From the NCBI GenBank assembly GCA_046760985.1, contig JBHIFE010000021.1:1-17240 (forward strand): a DNA stretch of 17,240 nucleotides, in the 5' to 3' direction. The notes beneath the pieces are model-generated. The model was not told the DNA's origin. It searched no databases and saw nothing but the letters and a program-made list of their open reading frames with translations. A program made the translations under genes and the position numbers. Below are positions 1 to 7,391 of the stretch, piece after piece; position 1 is the stretch's first letter; each line of letters starts with the position of its first letter. The DNA is from JBHIFE01 sp046760985. GTDB taxonomy: Bacteria; Chloroflexota; Dehalococcoidia; Dehalococcoidales; RBG-16-60-22.

Positions 1-1
1 A

Positions 2-643
2 GCGGTTCATGCCTCTGCCCTGCCGGAGGCCGGTATCAACGCCCTTGAAGCCATGATTCAGTCATTTAATGCCATTAATTCGCTCAGACAGCACATTAAG
101 GATAAAGCCCGTATCCACGGTATTATCACCAACGGCGGCGAAGCAGTTAACATTGTCCCTGCTCACAGTGCGGGAAGATTTAATGTGCGCGCTGAGGATG
201 ATACTTACCTTGATGAGTTAAAACAACGAGTACTGAATTGCTTTATCGGGGCTGCCACGGCTAGCGGCGCCCGTCTGGAATACAAATGGGCAGACATACG
301 TTATCGCTCGATGCGCAATAATCTAACCATGGCCCAATTATTCCACCAGAATATGCAGTCCTTGGGACGCAAGATTAAGCTCTCTGATCCTAACCAAGCC
401 TTTAGCACTACCGATATGGGTAATGTTAGTCAGGTCGTACCCAGTATCCACCCCTTTGTTGCTATAGTCCCGGTAGGAATAGCAGCCCATACCACTGAAT
501 TTGCCTCAGCTGCTAGCTCAGAAGCCGGCATTAGAGGGGGGCTTGACGCTGCCAAGGCCTTAGCTATGACTGCTGTCGACCTGCTAGCCAATCCTGAGAT
601 AGTTAGCAAGGCTAAAGAGGAGTTTCAACAGGGAAATGCTTAA
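2..643 (+). CDS. M20-family amidohydrolase/peptidase, C-terminal part (5' end outside window)
   Basis: The reading frame is open from base 2, so the gene begins upstream of the window; the first ATG at 53 is internal. The visible 213 residues start with AVHASALPEAGINALEA, a segment typical of AbgB-like M20 amidohydrolases just before the dimerisation (lid) domain. The lid follows (HSAGRFNVRAEDDTYL). The catalytic domain then resumes with TTDMGNVSQVVP and the conserved metal-site histidine in AAHTTEFA. M20D-type enzymes are cytoplasmic two-metal hydrolases that cleave N-acyl amino acids or aminobenzoyl-glutamate-like amides; the substrate cannot be read from this part. The gene ends with TAA, and a 172-base gap precedes the CoA-transferase gene, so it is probably a separate transcription unit. 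The family call is secure and the specificity unknown. Confidence 0.85.
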   Translation, partial: AVHASALPEAGINALEAMIQSFNAINSLRQHIKDKARIHGIITNGGEAVNIVPAHSAGRFNVRAEDDTYLDELKQRVLNCFIGAATASGARLEYKWADIRYRSMRNNLTMAQLFHQNMQSLGRKIKLSDPNQAFSTTDMGNVSQVVPSIHPFVAIVPVGIAAHTTEFASAASSEAGIRGGLDAAKALAMTAVDLLANPEIVSKAKEEFQQGNA

Positions 644-671
644 GATAGCGTTCTTAGGGCTTTATGTGACA

Positions 672-705
672 ATGTGGGACGCAACCTGCCCAATACATGT
701 GGGAC
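672..705 (+). repeat. Direct repeat ATGTGGGAC x2, 25 bp apart
   Basis: The nonamer ATGTGGGAC occurs at 672-680 and again at 697-705. Slightly longer similarity (acaatgtgggac / tacatgtgggac) surrounds it. The first copy forms the -24 half of the candidate sigma-54 site. It may be a regulator-binding repeat or chance. Confidence 0.35.
675..689 (+). promoter_or_regulatory. Candidate sigma-54 (-24/-12) promoter upstream of the acyl-CoA operon
   Basis: The sequence TGGGACG-CAAC-CTGC has the invariant GG (676-677) and GC (688-689) at the required 10-base spacing. It matches the TGGCACG-N4-TTGC consensus at 9 of 11 informative bases. It is in the only sizeable gap before the eight-gene operon, and a sigma-54 factor plus an NtrC-type activator are encoded in the same window. 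No enhancer site was identified. The start would fall near 701. This is a motif match, not proof. Confidence 0.4.
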
Positions 706-720
706 AATCTCAGAGTAGCT

Positions 721-748
721 TTCCCACTAGGAGGATAAGAGATATAAT
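721..748 (+). promoter_or_regulatory. Candidate sigma-70-type promoter (TTCCCA-N16-TATAAT)
   Basis: A perfect TATAAT is at 743-748 with a 4/6 -35 match at 721-726 and a 16-base spacer. Transcription would begin near 755, a few bases before the leader ORF at 763. It could act as a basal promoter for the CoA-transferase operon alongside the sigma-54-like site. Confidence 0.4.
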
Positions 749-762
749 TGAGGGACGTTTTT

Positions 763-819
763 ATGGGAAACGAATACATTACTGGTAAGCCTGCCTTGCT
801 TACTGGAGGAGGAATATGA
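763..819 (+). CDS. Possible 18-aa leader peptide overlapping the CoA-transferase start
   Basis: The ATG at 763 opens an 18-codon frame (MGNEYITGKPALLTGGGI) whose TGA at 817-819 overlaps the next gene's ATG at 816 in an ATGA arrangement typical of translational coupling. Its three glycine codons are the Shine-Dalgarno sequence of the next gene, so ribosomes translating it would cover that site. The peptide's own ribosome binding site is weak (gaggga at 750-755). No homology is recognised, and a chance ORF is quite possible. Confidence 0.25.
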   Translation: MGNEYITGKPALLTGGGI

Positions 820-2036
820 ATTCATTCTCGCCGTTAGCTGGAGTAAAAGTTGTCGATCTAGGTCAAGCCGTAGCTATGCCGTTTTGCACCATGTTGTTAG
901 CTGATATGGGTGCTGATGTGATAAAGATCGAACCGCCCGGAGGGGAACATTTTCGTCACGCTCAGGGTGGTGCCATATTAATGGCACTAAACCGCAATAA
1001 GCGAGGCATAGCGTTGGATTTAAGGAAAAAGGAAGGTCAAGAAATAGTTCTAAAAATGGTCAGGAAAGCTGATGTCTTCGCCGAGAGTTTTGCACCAGGT
1101 ACGGCGGATAGACTTGGCGTGGGTTATGATAAGGTGAGTCAGGTGAACCCAAGGATAATATACTGCTCAATTTCTGGCTTTGGGCAGACCGGACCTTACC
1201 ATCAACGTCCAAGCTATGACGTAATAGCTCAAGCTATGTCAGGTATCATGATGGCGACTGGTGAACCAGGACGACCACCAGTAAGGCAGGCTATATCCAT
1301 TATTGATAAAACTGCTGGGCTATATGCAGCTTTATCAATCGTGTTGTCCCTATTGGAGCAGGAAAAAACGGGGAAAGGACAGAGAATAGATATTTCCCTA
1401 CTCGATACTGCTATTTCGGCAGCAGGTTATTATTTAACCCACCATTCCTTTAGTGGTAAAGTCCCTTCACGTATGGGATCTGCGCATGTAGCGTGGACAC
1501 CGTATCAGGTTTTTGATACCAAGGACAAACCGATCTTCATTGGGGTTTCGACGGATAGATTTTGGAAGAACTTCTGTCAGGCGCTTAACCTAGATGATCT
1601 TGGTAGCGACCCTTGCTATTCTACGAATGATAGAAGACTCGAGCATAGGGATGAGCTAGTGAGCAAAATAAGCAAAGTTTGCAAACGATATGATAGTGCT
1701 GAGTTAGAGTCCAAGTTGGTAGCGGCAGGTATCCCATGCGGTCGGCTTCTAACAATAGCTGAGGTTTCAGAAGATCCCCAAGTGCAATTCAGGCAAATAA
1801 TTGAAGAGAGTTATTATCCCGGTGTAGGCAAGGTTAAGGTAGTTCGGACACCTATAATTGTTTCAGGTGAGCTACCTAAGACTAAAATGCAAGCCCCTCA
1901 GCTCGGTGAGCACACTAGCCAGGTCTTGCGAGAGTTAGGATATAGTGCAAAGGAAATCCATCAGCTTATAGATAGGGGCGTTGCCTTCCAACATAGCTCG
2001 CAAGCCAAGGCTAATTGTAGCAAGATAGCTAAATGA
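816..2036 (+). CDS. CaiB/BaiF-type family III CoA-transferase
   Basis: Family III CoA-transferases move CoA between organic acids through an aspartyl-CoA intermediate and act as interlocked dimers in the cytoplasm. This 406-residue protein has the usual length and motifs: the N-terminal GVKVVDLGQAVAMPFCTMLL, the CoA-site segment LLADMGADVIKIEPP (27-41), NRNKRGIALDL (59-69), GFGQTGPY (121-128), and the nucleophile region RQAISIIDKTAGLYAAL with D164 as the probable catalytic aspartate. The start is fixed by GGAGGAGG at 805-812, just ahead of ATG 816. It is the first gene of a tightly packed run, so it probably activates the pathway substrate, using a CoA donor such as succinyl-CoA or acetyl-CoA. 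The acid it handles cannot be read from the sequence. The family call is firm. Confidence 0.9.
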   Translation: MNSFSPLAGVKVVDLGQAVAMPFCTMLLADMGADVIKIEPPGGEHFRHAQGGAILMALNRNKRGIALDLRKKEGQEIVLKMVRKADVFAESFAPGTADRLGVGYDKVSQVNPRIIYCSISGFGQTGPYHQRPSYDVIAQAMSGIMMATGEPGRPPVRQAISIIDKTAGLYAALSIVLSLLEQEKTGKGQRIDISLLDTAISAAGYYLTHHSFSGKVPSRMGSAHVAWTPYQVFDTKDKPIFIGVSTDRFWKNFCQALNLDDLGSDPCYSTNDRRLEHRDELVSKISKVCKRYDSAELESKLVAAGIPCGRLLTIAEVSEDPQVQFRQIIEESYYPGVGKVKVVRTPIIVSGELPKTKMQAPQLGEHTSQVLRELGYSAKEIHQLIDRGVAFQHSSQAKANCSKIAK

Positions 2037-2083
2037 ACTGCCGAAACCATCTAGTAATCATTTTTGAATAAAAGGAGCGCTAA

Positions 2084-2587
2084 GTGGAAAAGGATATTCT
2101 GATTCCTGATGAAGCTAAGAAAATGATTGGAAAAGAGTCAATGCCCCAAAGTTACGAGATTACCAAAAAGGATATTCGGAGATTTGCACAAGCAGTGGCG
2201 ATAGGCAAAGACCCAAATCCATTGTATACGGATGAAGAGTATGCTAAGAAGAGTAAGTGGGGAGGGATAATTGCTCCTCCACTTTTCTTTTTTAGTTGCT
2301 ACTATGAGGAGGTACCCGAAAGCCAACTCCGAGAGGATGGATTGCCTCAGGGCACGGAGATAGATGTCCCCCTGCCTGTAAGCCAAGCTGTAGGTGGAGG
2401 TAGTGCCGTGGAGTTGGGCGAACCAGTGCGACCTGGTGATGTAATAACAGTGAAAAAAAAGATAGTTGACGTATATTGCAAACAAGGGAAAAGCGGCAAG
2501 CTTTATTTCAGTGTCATCGAATCAACCTATACTAATCAGAGGGGAGAGTTTGTGGCTCGAGAGAGGTGGACTCTCATCCAACGCTAA
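2084..2587 (+). CDS. MaoC-like hydratase, N-terminal-domain (non-catalytic) subunit
   Basis: This is a 167-residue single-hotdog protein resembling the MaoC dehydratase N-terminal domain (FAS1-like dehydratase) family. The GTG start at 2084 is supported by AAAGGAG at 2071-2077. The family signature appears as D43-P-N45-P46-L-Y48 followed by TDEEYAKKSKWGG. In catalytic R-specific hydratases the motif is D-x4-N-P-x-H; here tyrosine replaces the histidine, as expected for the structural half of a two-part enzyme. The next gene starts one base after this stop and supplies the catalytic half, so the two products very likely form a heteromer. The predicted reaction is reversible hydration of a 2-enoyl-CoA. 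It is cytoplasmic, with no signal or membrane segment. Confidence 0.85.
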   Translation: MEKDILIPDEAKKMIGKESMPQSYEITKKDIRRFAQAVAIGKDPNPLYTDEEYAKKSKWGGIIAPPLFFFSCYYEEVPESQLREDGLPQGTEIDVPLPVSQAVGGGSAVELGEPVRPGDVITVKKKIVDVYCKQGKSGKLYFSVIESTYTNQRGEFVARERWTLIQR

Positions 2588-2588
2588 A

Positions 2589-3038
2589 ATGTCAAACCGG
2601 GTACAAATAACAAAAGTAGCCCCTTCTTTTGAAGAGCTGCAGGTAGGAAGCGAGATATCACCGGTTACCAAAGAAGTGACAAAAGTTCAGATATTTATGT
2701 TCAGCGCTGTTACCTGGAATCGGCATCGCATCCACTATGATAGCGATTTTGCTCAGACTCATGATAAATTACCTAACGTGTTAGCTCAGCGTCCGCTATT
2801 GGGGTCGTTTTTGGCCCAAATGTTATTTGATTGGGTTGCGGAAAAGGGCAAGATTAAGCGCATCGAATGGAGTAATCGGGGGCCAGCGGTGCCAGGTGAT
2901 ATTCTAACCTGCCACGAGAAGATAGTGAAGAAATGCGTGACCGATGGTGAGCATTTAGTTGAACTTGAAGTATGGATTGAGAATCAAAGGGGAGAGCACA
3001 TCGTTCTTGGCAAAGCGGAAGTCATATTCAGTCCCTAA
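2589..3038 (+). CDS. MaoC-like hydratase, catalytic subunit
   Basis: The frame is open back to 2466, but that longer version would overlap the previous gene by over 120 bases. The ATG at 2589 lies one base after the upstream TAA and gives a 149-residue hotdog protein, so I use that start; expression is probably by termination-reinitiation. The catalytic segment is intact: SAVTWN44-R-H46-R-I-H49-Y-D51 followed by FAQTHDKLP. It resembles the second domain of mesaconyl-CoA hydratase/HTD2-type enzymes, where the N and H residues activate water. Paired with the upstream subunit it should hydrate an enoyl-CoA. The similarity to C4/C5 dicarboxyl-CoA hydratases is a recollection of the motif and does not prove the substrate. 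Confidence 0.85.
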   Translation: MSNRVQITKVAPSFEELQVGSEISPVTKEVTKVQIFMFSAVTWNRHRIHYDSDFAQTHDKLPNVLAQRPLLGSFLAQMLFDWVAEKGKIKRIEWSNRGPAVPGDILTCHEKIVKKCVTDGEHLVELEVWIENQRGEHIVLGKAEVIFSP

Positions 3039-3093
3039 AGCAGGAAGATTCCCAAAGTCCTACTGGTTCTTAAGAATTTAGGAGTAGAAAAAG

Positions 3094-4257
3094 GTGAAGA
3101 TACATGAGTATCAAGCAAAAAGATTGCTAGCCCAGTATGGTGTTCCTATACCCAAAGGCGATGTAGCAAGAACTCCTGAGGAAGCGAGAAAGGTTGCTGA
3201 GAAGCTTGGGGGGCAAGTGGTGATAAAGTCACAAATTCATGCTGGTGGTCGTGGTAATGCTGGTGGTATCAGGAAAGCAAAAACGACAGACGAAGCAGAG
3301 GAGATTACGAAGACTTTACTCGGGAAGAAGCTAATTACCTATCAGACAGGACCCGAAGGTTTACCTGTAAATGCTGTTTTGGTGGAGGAGATTATTAAAG
3401 TTGAGCGTGAACTCTACCTTGGCATCCTATTAGATACTTCAGCGAAATTGCCATTGATGATAGCCAGTGAAGAAGGGGGGATGGATATTGAAGAAGTAGC
3501 AGCCAAAAATCCTGACAAAATAGTCAAGGAGCATATCAACTTGGTGACCGGGATTTTACCTTTTCAAACAAGAAAGCTTTCCTATGGCATGAATTTAAAG
3601 TCGGAGCAAATTAAGCTAGCCGCAGGAATAATGGCTAATATTTATAACCTCTTCATGGAAAAGGATTGCTCACTTGTAGAGATTAACCCTCTTGTTGTCA
3701 GCACTGATGGGCAGCTTTTAGCACTTGATGCTAAAGTGGATATTGATGATAACGCTCTCCCTTACCACCAGGATATTGGCGAGCTACGTGACATATCACA
3801 AGAAGAACCATTGGCAGTTGAGGCATCAAAGACTGGCGTGAATTATGTAAAGCTTGATGGTAATATTGGGTGTATGGTTAATGGTGCCGGATTAGCAATG
3901 GCTACTATGGACTTTATTAAATATGAGGGGGGTGAACCAGCAAATTTCCTCGACATCGGTGGAGGAATAACTCAAGAGGGAGTCAAGAATGCCTTTAACA
4001 TACTACTTTCTGACCCAAATATTAAAATAGTGTGGGTTAATATCTTTGGTGGAATTGTAAGATGTGACATTGTGGCTGGAGGGATAATAGAAGCAGTGAA
4101 GGAAAAAGGAATGAACATCCCGCCTATTCTTCTTCGGATGCACGGGACAAACGTTGAAGAAGCTATCAAGCTTGTCAAAGAGTCGGGAGTAAATATAATC
4201 TTTGAGCCAGATTTCACTCAGGCAGCAAGGAAGGCAGTAGCGATTGCAAAAGCGTAA
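3094..4257 (+). CDS. sucC: SucC-like ADP-forming acyl-CoA synthetase, beta subunit
   Basis: This 387-residue protein is almost the length of E. coli SucC and collinear with it. It has an N-terminal ATP-grasp domain (MKIHEYQAKRLLAQYGVPIP, IHAGGRGNAGG at 48-58, VEINPLVV at 195-202) and a C-terminal CoA-ligase domain (GNIGCMVNGAGLAMATMD, FLDIGGG, NIFGGIVRCD). With the alpha subunit it interconverts acyl-CoA, ADP and phosphate with free acid, CoA and ATP. The GTG start at 3094 follows AGGAG at 3080-3084. Some usually conserved segments differ: RLEG(N/T)N is RMHGTN (348-353) and CDxxADGI is CDIVAGGI. With no other citric-acid-cycle genes beside it and an acyl-CoA operon around it, a substrate other than succinate, or a dedicated ATP-recovering role, is plausible. 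The sucC name is by family. Confidence 0.85.
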   Translation: MKIHEYQAKRLLAQYGVPIPKGDVARTPEEARKVAEKLGGQVVIKSQIHAGGRGNAGGIRKAKTTDEAEEITKTLLGKKLITYQTGPEGLPVNAVLVEEIIKVERELYLGILLDTSAKLPLMIASEEGGMDIEEVAAKNPDKIVKEHINLVTGILPFQTRKLSYGMNLKSEQIKLAAGIMANIYNLFMEKDCSLVEINPLVVSTDGQLLALDAKVDIDDNALPYHQDIGELRDISQEEPLAVEASKTGVNYVKLDGNIGCMVNGAGLAMATMDFIKYEGGEPANFLDIGGGITQEGVKNAFNILLSDPNIKIVWVNIFGGIVRCDIVAGGIIEAVKEKGMNIPPILLRMHGTNVEEAIKLVKESGVNIIFEPDFTQAARKAVAIAKA

Positions 4258-4274
4258 GAAAAAAAGGAGGACCT

Positions 4275-5159
4275 TTGATACTGGTTAACGAAAATACAAG
4301 GTTAGTTGTTCAGGGGATAACCGGTGGGGAGGCTACCTTTCACACTGAAAGTTGCATTGAGTATGGCACAAAAGTTGTGGCTGGAGTTACCCCAGGCAAA
4401 GGCGGGATTAAGTGGGAGGGGAACATCCCTGTTTTCAATACTGTGGAGAAGGCAGTTGAAGAGACAGGTGCCAATACTAGCATAATCTTCGTTCCAGCAG
4501 CTTTTGCCTCTGATGCCATTATGGAAGCTGCCGATGCCGGAATAAAGGTTATTGTTTGTATTACCGAATTTATTCCAGCTTTACAAGAGGTTAAATGGCA
4601 TCAATATATTCGAGGTAAAAATTGCCGAATTATAGGTCCAAATTGCCCCGGCATTATCTCTCCTCCGGCAAAATGCAAGGTGGGAATTATGCCCAGTTAT
4701 ATTTTTATGCCCGGGAACGTTGGCCTAATATCAAGGAGTGGTACCTTAAGTTATGAATTTACCTACCAACTAACCAAACAAGGTATTGGGCAATCTACTT
4801 GCGTTGGTCTTGGCGGAGATCCTCTGCCTGGCTCTAGCTTTGTTGAGTTATTAGAGCTTTTCCAAGCCGACCCGGAAACAAGTGCGGTTACTTTGATAGG
4901 TGAAATTGGCGGCACATATGAGCAAGATGCTGCGAAATTTATAAAGAGCACGATTACTAAACCAGTGATTGCCTTTGTTGCCGGTGCCACTGCTCCTCCG
5001 GGAAGAAGGATGGGGCATGCCGGAGCTATTATTACCGGAGTTGCTAGCAAGGCTTCAGAGAAAATAAAGGCCCTAGAAGCTGCTGGAGTAACTGTTGTCA
5101 AAAATCCTGCTGAAATTGGCTTAGCTGTTAAACAAGCACTCCAAGCGAAAAAATACTAG
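4275..5159 (+). CDS. sucD: SucD-like ADP-forming acyl-CoA synthetase, alpha subunit
   Basis: This 294-residue protein is collinear with E. coli SucD: CoA-binding Rossmann domain (VVQGITGGEATFHTE, GVTPGKGG at 38-45), GPNCPGIISP, SRSGTLSYE, QSTCVGLGGDPLPGS, GEIGGTYE, and the phospho-histidine loop RRMGHAGAI with H248. The start is TTG at 4275; AAGGAGG at 4264-4270 sits just ahead, and the first residues line up with SucD, so no better start is seen. It follows sucC by 17 bases. Unusual substitutions are F99 in the segment normally TEGIP and PSYIFMPG where PGHIHKPG is common. These, like those in the beta subunit, hint at a divergent subgroup, possibly with a different acid substrate. The mechanism itself (phosphorylated histidine shuttling between subunits) looks intact. 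Confidence 0.85.
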   Translation: MILVNENTRLVVQGITGGEATFHTESCIEYGTKVVAGVTPGKGGIKWEGNIPVFNTVEKAVEETGANTSIIFVPAAFASDAIMEAADAGIKVIVCITEFIPALQEVKWHQYIRGKNCRIIGPNCPGIISPPAKCKVGIMPSYIFMPGNVGLISRSGTLSYEFTYQLTKQGIGQSTCVGLGGDPLPGSSFVELLELFQADPETSAVTLIGEIGGTYEQDAAKFIKSTITKPVIAFVAGATAPPGRRMGHAGAIITGVASKASEKIKALEAAGVTVVKNPAEIGLAVKQALQAKKY

Positions 5160-5244
5160 CCAAACCTTGGTTGCAAAAGAAAGCTTTGGGCAGTGAAGAC
5201 CAGCTCTTTGTCAAATTGCCCTTAAGATTTAAAGGAGGGGGACG

Positions 5245-6102
5245 ATGGCTATTGAGAAGGTTAGCATCATAGGTGCCGGAGTAATGGGGATGGGCATCGC
5301 CCAAGCACTTGCCCAGCAGGGATTTGAGGTTAGCATCTGTGACCTAGAAAGATCCATCTTGGACAAAGGTCTGGAGAGGACACGCAGGAACCTTGAGTCT
5401 CTGGTAAGAAAAGAAAAGATTACTGCTGAGCAAGTTGAGAAGACAGTTTCCCGTGTGAAGACAACCACCAGCATAGAAGATATTGCCTTTGTGGACTTGG
5501 TTATCGAAGCTGTATTTGAGAACATGGAGGTGAAAAAGAAGGTATTTGTTCAGTTAGATAGTTTGTGTCCAGCAACCACCATCCTAGCCACCAATACCTC
5601 AACACTATCACCCACCGAGATAGCTTCTGTAACCAAAAGACCCGACAAGATAATAGGCATGCATTGGTTCAATCCGGCACCGGAGATGCGCCTTATAGAG
5701 GTTATTAGTGGTGTGGAAACCTCTGAGGAAACAGTCCAAGCTATCATAGAGTTCTCTAGGAGGGTCGGCAAGACCCCGGTAAGGGTCAAGGAGGCTCCCG
5801 GAGGTATCGTGAGTCGGATACTTAGAGGCTATCTCAATGTGGCCGTTGACGTGCTGGCTGAGGGTGTAGCCAGCACTGAGGATATCGACACTGCCATGAA
5901 GCTAGGCGCGAACTTCCCTGTGGGCCCCTTTGAACTGATTGATCTCATCGGTGTGGACGTCCATACCATCAATTCCGACGCCTTGGCGCATGAGCTGGGC
6001 GACCTGAAGTACCGTCCCCATGCCCTCTTGCGCAAGATGGTCAGAGCCGGCCGCTTGGGACGTAAGACTGGCCGAGGTTTCTACGACTACACTAAACACT
6101 AG
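5245..6102 (+). CDS. hbd: 3-hydroxyacyl-CoA (3-hydroxybutyryl-CoA) dehydrogenase
   Basis: This cytoplasmic enzyme oxidises a 3-hydroxyacyl-CoA to 3-ketoacyl-CoA with NAD(P), or the reverse. At 285 residues it has the standard length. Seen in order: nucleotide-binding GAGVMGMGIA (10-19), VIEAVFENMEVKK, NTSTLS (117-122, serine S119), catalytic H140 in GMHWFNPAP, E152 in RLIEVI, then the C-terminal helical domain with GPFELIDLIGVDV and GRKTGRGFYDY. The conserved substrate-site motif PGF-x-x-N-R reads PGGIVSR (185-191), so the usual asparagine is serine S190. This may shift substrate preference or lower activity. The start is fixed by AAAGGAGGGGG at 5231-5241. It lies 85 bases after sucD and 52 before the thiolase. 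hbd is the generic symbol; chain length is unknown. Confidence 0.85.
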   Translation: MAIEKVSIIGAGVMGMGIAQALAQQGFEVSICDLERSILDKGLERTRRNLESLVRKEKITAEQVEKTVSRVKTTTSIEDIAFVDLVIEAVFENMEVKKKVFVQLDSLCPATTILATNTSTLSPTEIASVTKRPDKIIGMHWFNPAPEMRLIEVISGVETSEETVQAIIEFSRRVGKTPVRVKEAPGGIVSRILRGYLNVAVDVLAEGVASTEDIDTAMKLGANFPVGPFELIDLIGVDVHTINSDALAHELGDLKYRPHALLRKMVRAGRLGRKTGRGFYDYTKH

Positions 6103-6154
6103 AGGTGCCTTGTCAAGAAATTATTTATGGGAGAAAAAAGAGGAGTAAGCGAAC

Positions 6155-7372
6155 GTGACGGACAGAGAAGTTGTCATCATAAACGGTGCCAGGACAGCCA
6201 TAGGCAGGTTTGGCGGCACACTCAGAAATCTCAATGTCGTTGATATTGGAGTCGCCGCGGTAAAGGAAGCTATTAAGAGGTCTGACATCAAGCCAGAAGA
6301 TATTGACGAGGTGATAATCGGGCATGCCCGCCAGGCAGGAACGGGACCTAACGCTGCCCGCATTGTTTCCATTAAGGCTGGTATACCGAACAGTGTGCCT
6401 GCCTTTGGTATTCAGCAAGCCTGTATCTCGGGGCTCCAAGCAGTAATGCTCGCCGCCAACAGCGTCAGGCTGGGGCACTCGGAAGTTGTCTTGGCTGGTG
6501 GGATGGAACACCACAGCAGCATTCCCTATCTCAGCCTGAATACTCGCTGGGGAGCACGCATTGGAGATACGGTACTGGAAGATGCCATGTTTAAAGACGG
6601 CTACCGGTGTGGCATAGAAGAAAAACTAATGGGTGAGCTGACCGAAGGTTTGGCTCAGAAGTACGGTATAAGCCGTGCTGAACAGGACCAGTTTGCCTTG
6701 GAGAGCCAGCAGAAGACCGCTGCTGCTGTCAGGGAAGGTTTTTATGCCAAGGTAATCGTACCCATTGAAGTGGAACAGGAGGAAGGTGCTGTTCTGTTCC
6801 ACGAGGATGAGAATCCTCGCAGCGATATCACCCTGGAGCGTTTGGCTAAACTTAGTCCTGCTTTTACCAAGGACGGGACTATTACGGCGGGCACCTCTTC
6901 GGGCATTACAGATGGTGCTTGTGCCCTGATAATCATGTCTAAAGAGCAAGCAGATAAACTTAAGCTCAAACCACTTGCCTTTATCCGCTCCTATGCAACT
7001 GCCGGTGTGGAAGCCAAGTATTTTGGTATTGGCCCGGTACCTGCTGTAAAAAAGGCATTACAGTTAGCCGGTCTGACACTGGGTGATATTGACCTTATTG
7101 AGATTAATGAGGCTTTTGCCGCTCAGGTACTTGCTGTAATCAAGGAGCTGAAGCTTGATAGAAGCAAGGTCAACGTGCACGGCGGGGCTATTGCTCTGGG
7201 GCACCCCACCGGGATGTCCGGGGCAAGGCTAGCCCTAGAAATGCCCTACGCCTTGGGGGAAAGGAATGGGCGCTACGGCATAGTTGCCATCTGTGGTAAT
7301 GGTGGGCATGGGGCGGCAATGGTGTTGGAAAGAAGCAGTCTTAGGATGAGACTGGAAGATGTAGCTTGTTGA
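6155..7372 (+). CDS. Thiolase family acetyl-CoA C-acyltransferase
   Basis: This 405-residue thiolase should cleave 3-ketoacyl-CoA with CoA, or condense two acyl-CoAs. The nucleophilic C90 lies in QQACISGLQAV, the acid/base pair is H350 in GGAIALGHPTGMSGAR and C380 in VAICGNGGHG, and N318 lies in NEAFA. Two peripheral motifs differ from biosynthetic thiolases: TAGNxSGxNDGA is TAGTSSGITDGA, and the C-terminal CxGGGxG is CGNGGHG. These may mark a subgroup with another acyl specificity. The GTG start at 6155 follows GAGGAG at 6140-6145. Its position after hbd and before the lyase-like gene places it in the cleavage step of the operon's pathway. The fold and catalytic residues support a functional enzyme. 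Confidence 0.88.
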   Translation: MTDREVVIINGARTAIGRFGGTLRNLNVVDIGVAAVKEAIKRSDIKPEDIDEVIIGHARQAGTGPNAARIVSIKAGIPNSVPAFGIQQACISGLQAVMLAANSVRLGHSEVVLAGGMEHHSSIPYLSLNTRWGARIGDTVLEDAMFKDGYRCGIEEKLMGELTEGLAQKYGISRAEQDQFALESQQKTAAAVREGFYAKVIVPIEVEQEEGAVLFHEDENPRSDITLERLAKLSPAFTKDGTITAGTSSGITDGACALIIMSKEQADKLKLKPLAFIRSYATAGVEAKYFGIGPVPAVKKALQLAGLTLGDIDLIEINEAFAAQVLAVIKELKLDRSKVNVHGGAIALGHPTGMSGARLALEMPYALGERNGRYGIVAICGNGGHGAAMVLERSSLRMRLEDVAC

Positions 7373-7391
7373 CGGGCAGTAAGGAGGAGTT

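Noticed and set aside
784..799. GG...GC resembling a sigma-54 site near the CoA-transferase start
   Set aside because: The spacer is 12 bases rather than 10.
763..819. Leader peptide as a remnant of a short-chain dehydrogenase (LLTGGG text)
   Set aside because: The glycines are explained by the GGAGGAGG ribosome binding site and no other part of that family is present.
2466..2588. Longer N-terminus for the catalytic MaoC subunit
   Set aside because: It would overlap the previous gene by over 120 bases in another phase; the protein resembles its family only from the ATG at 2589.
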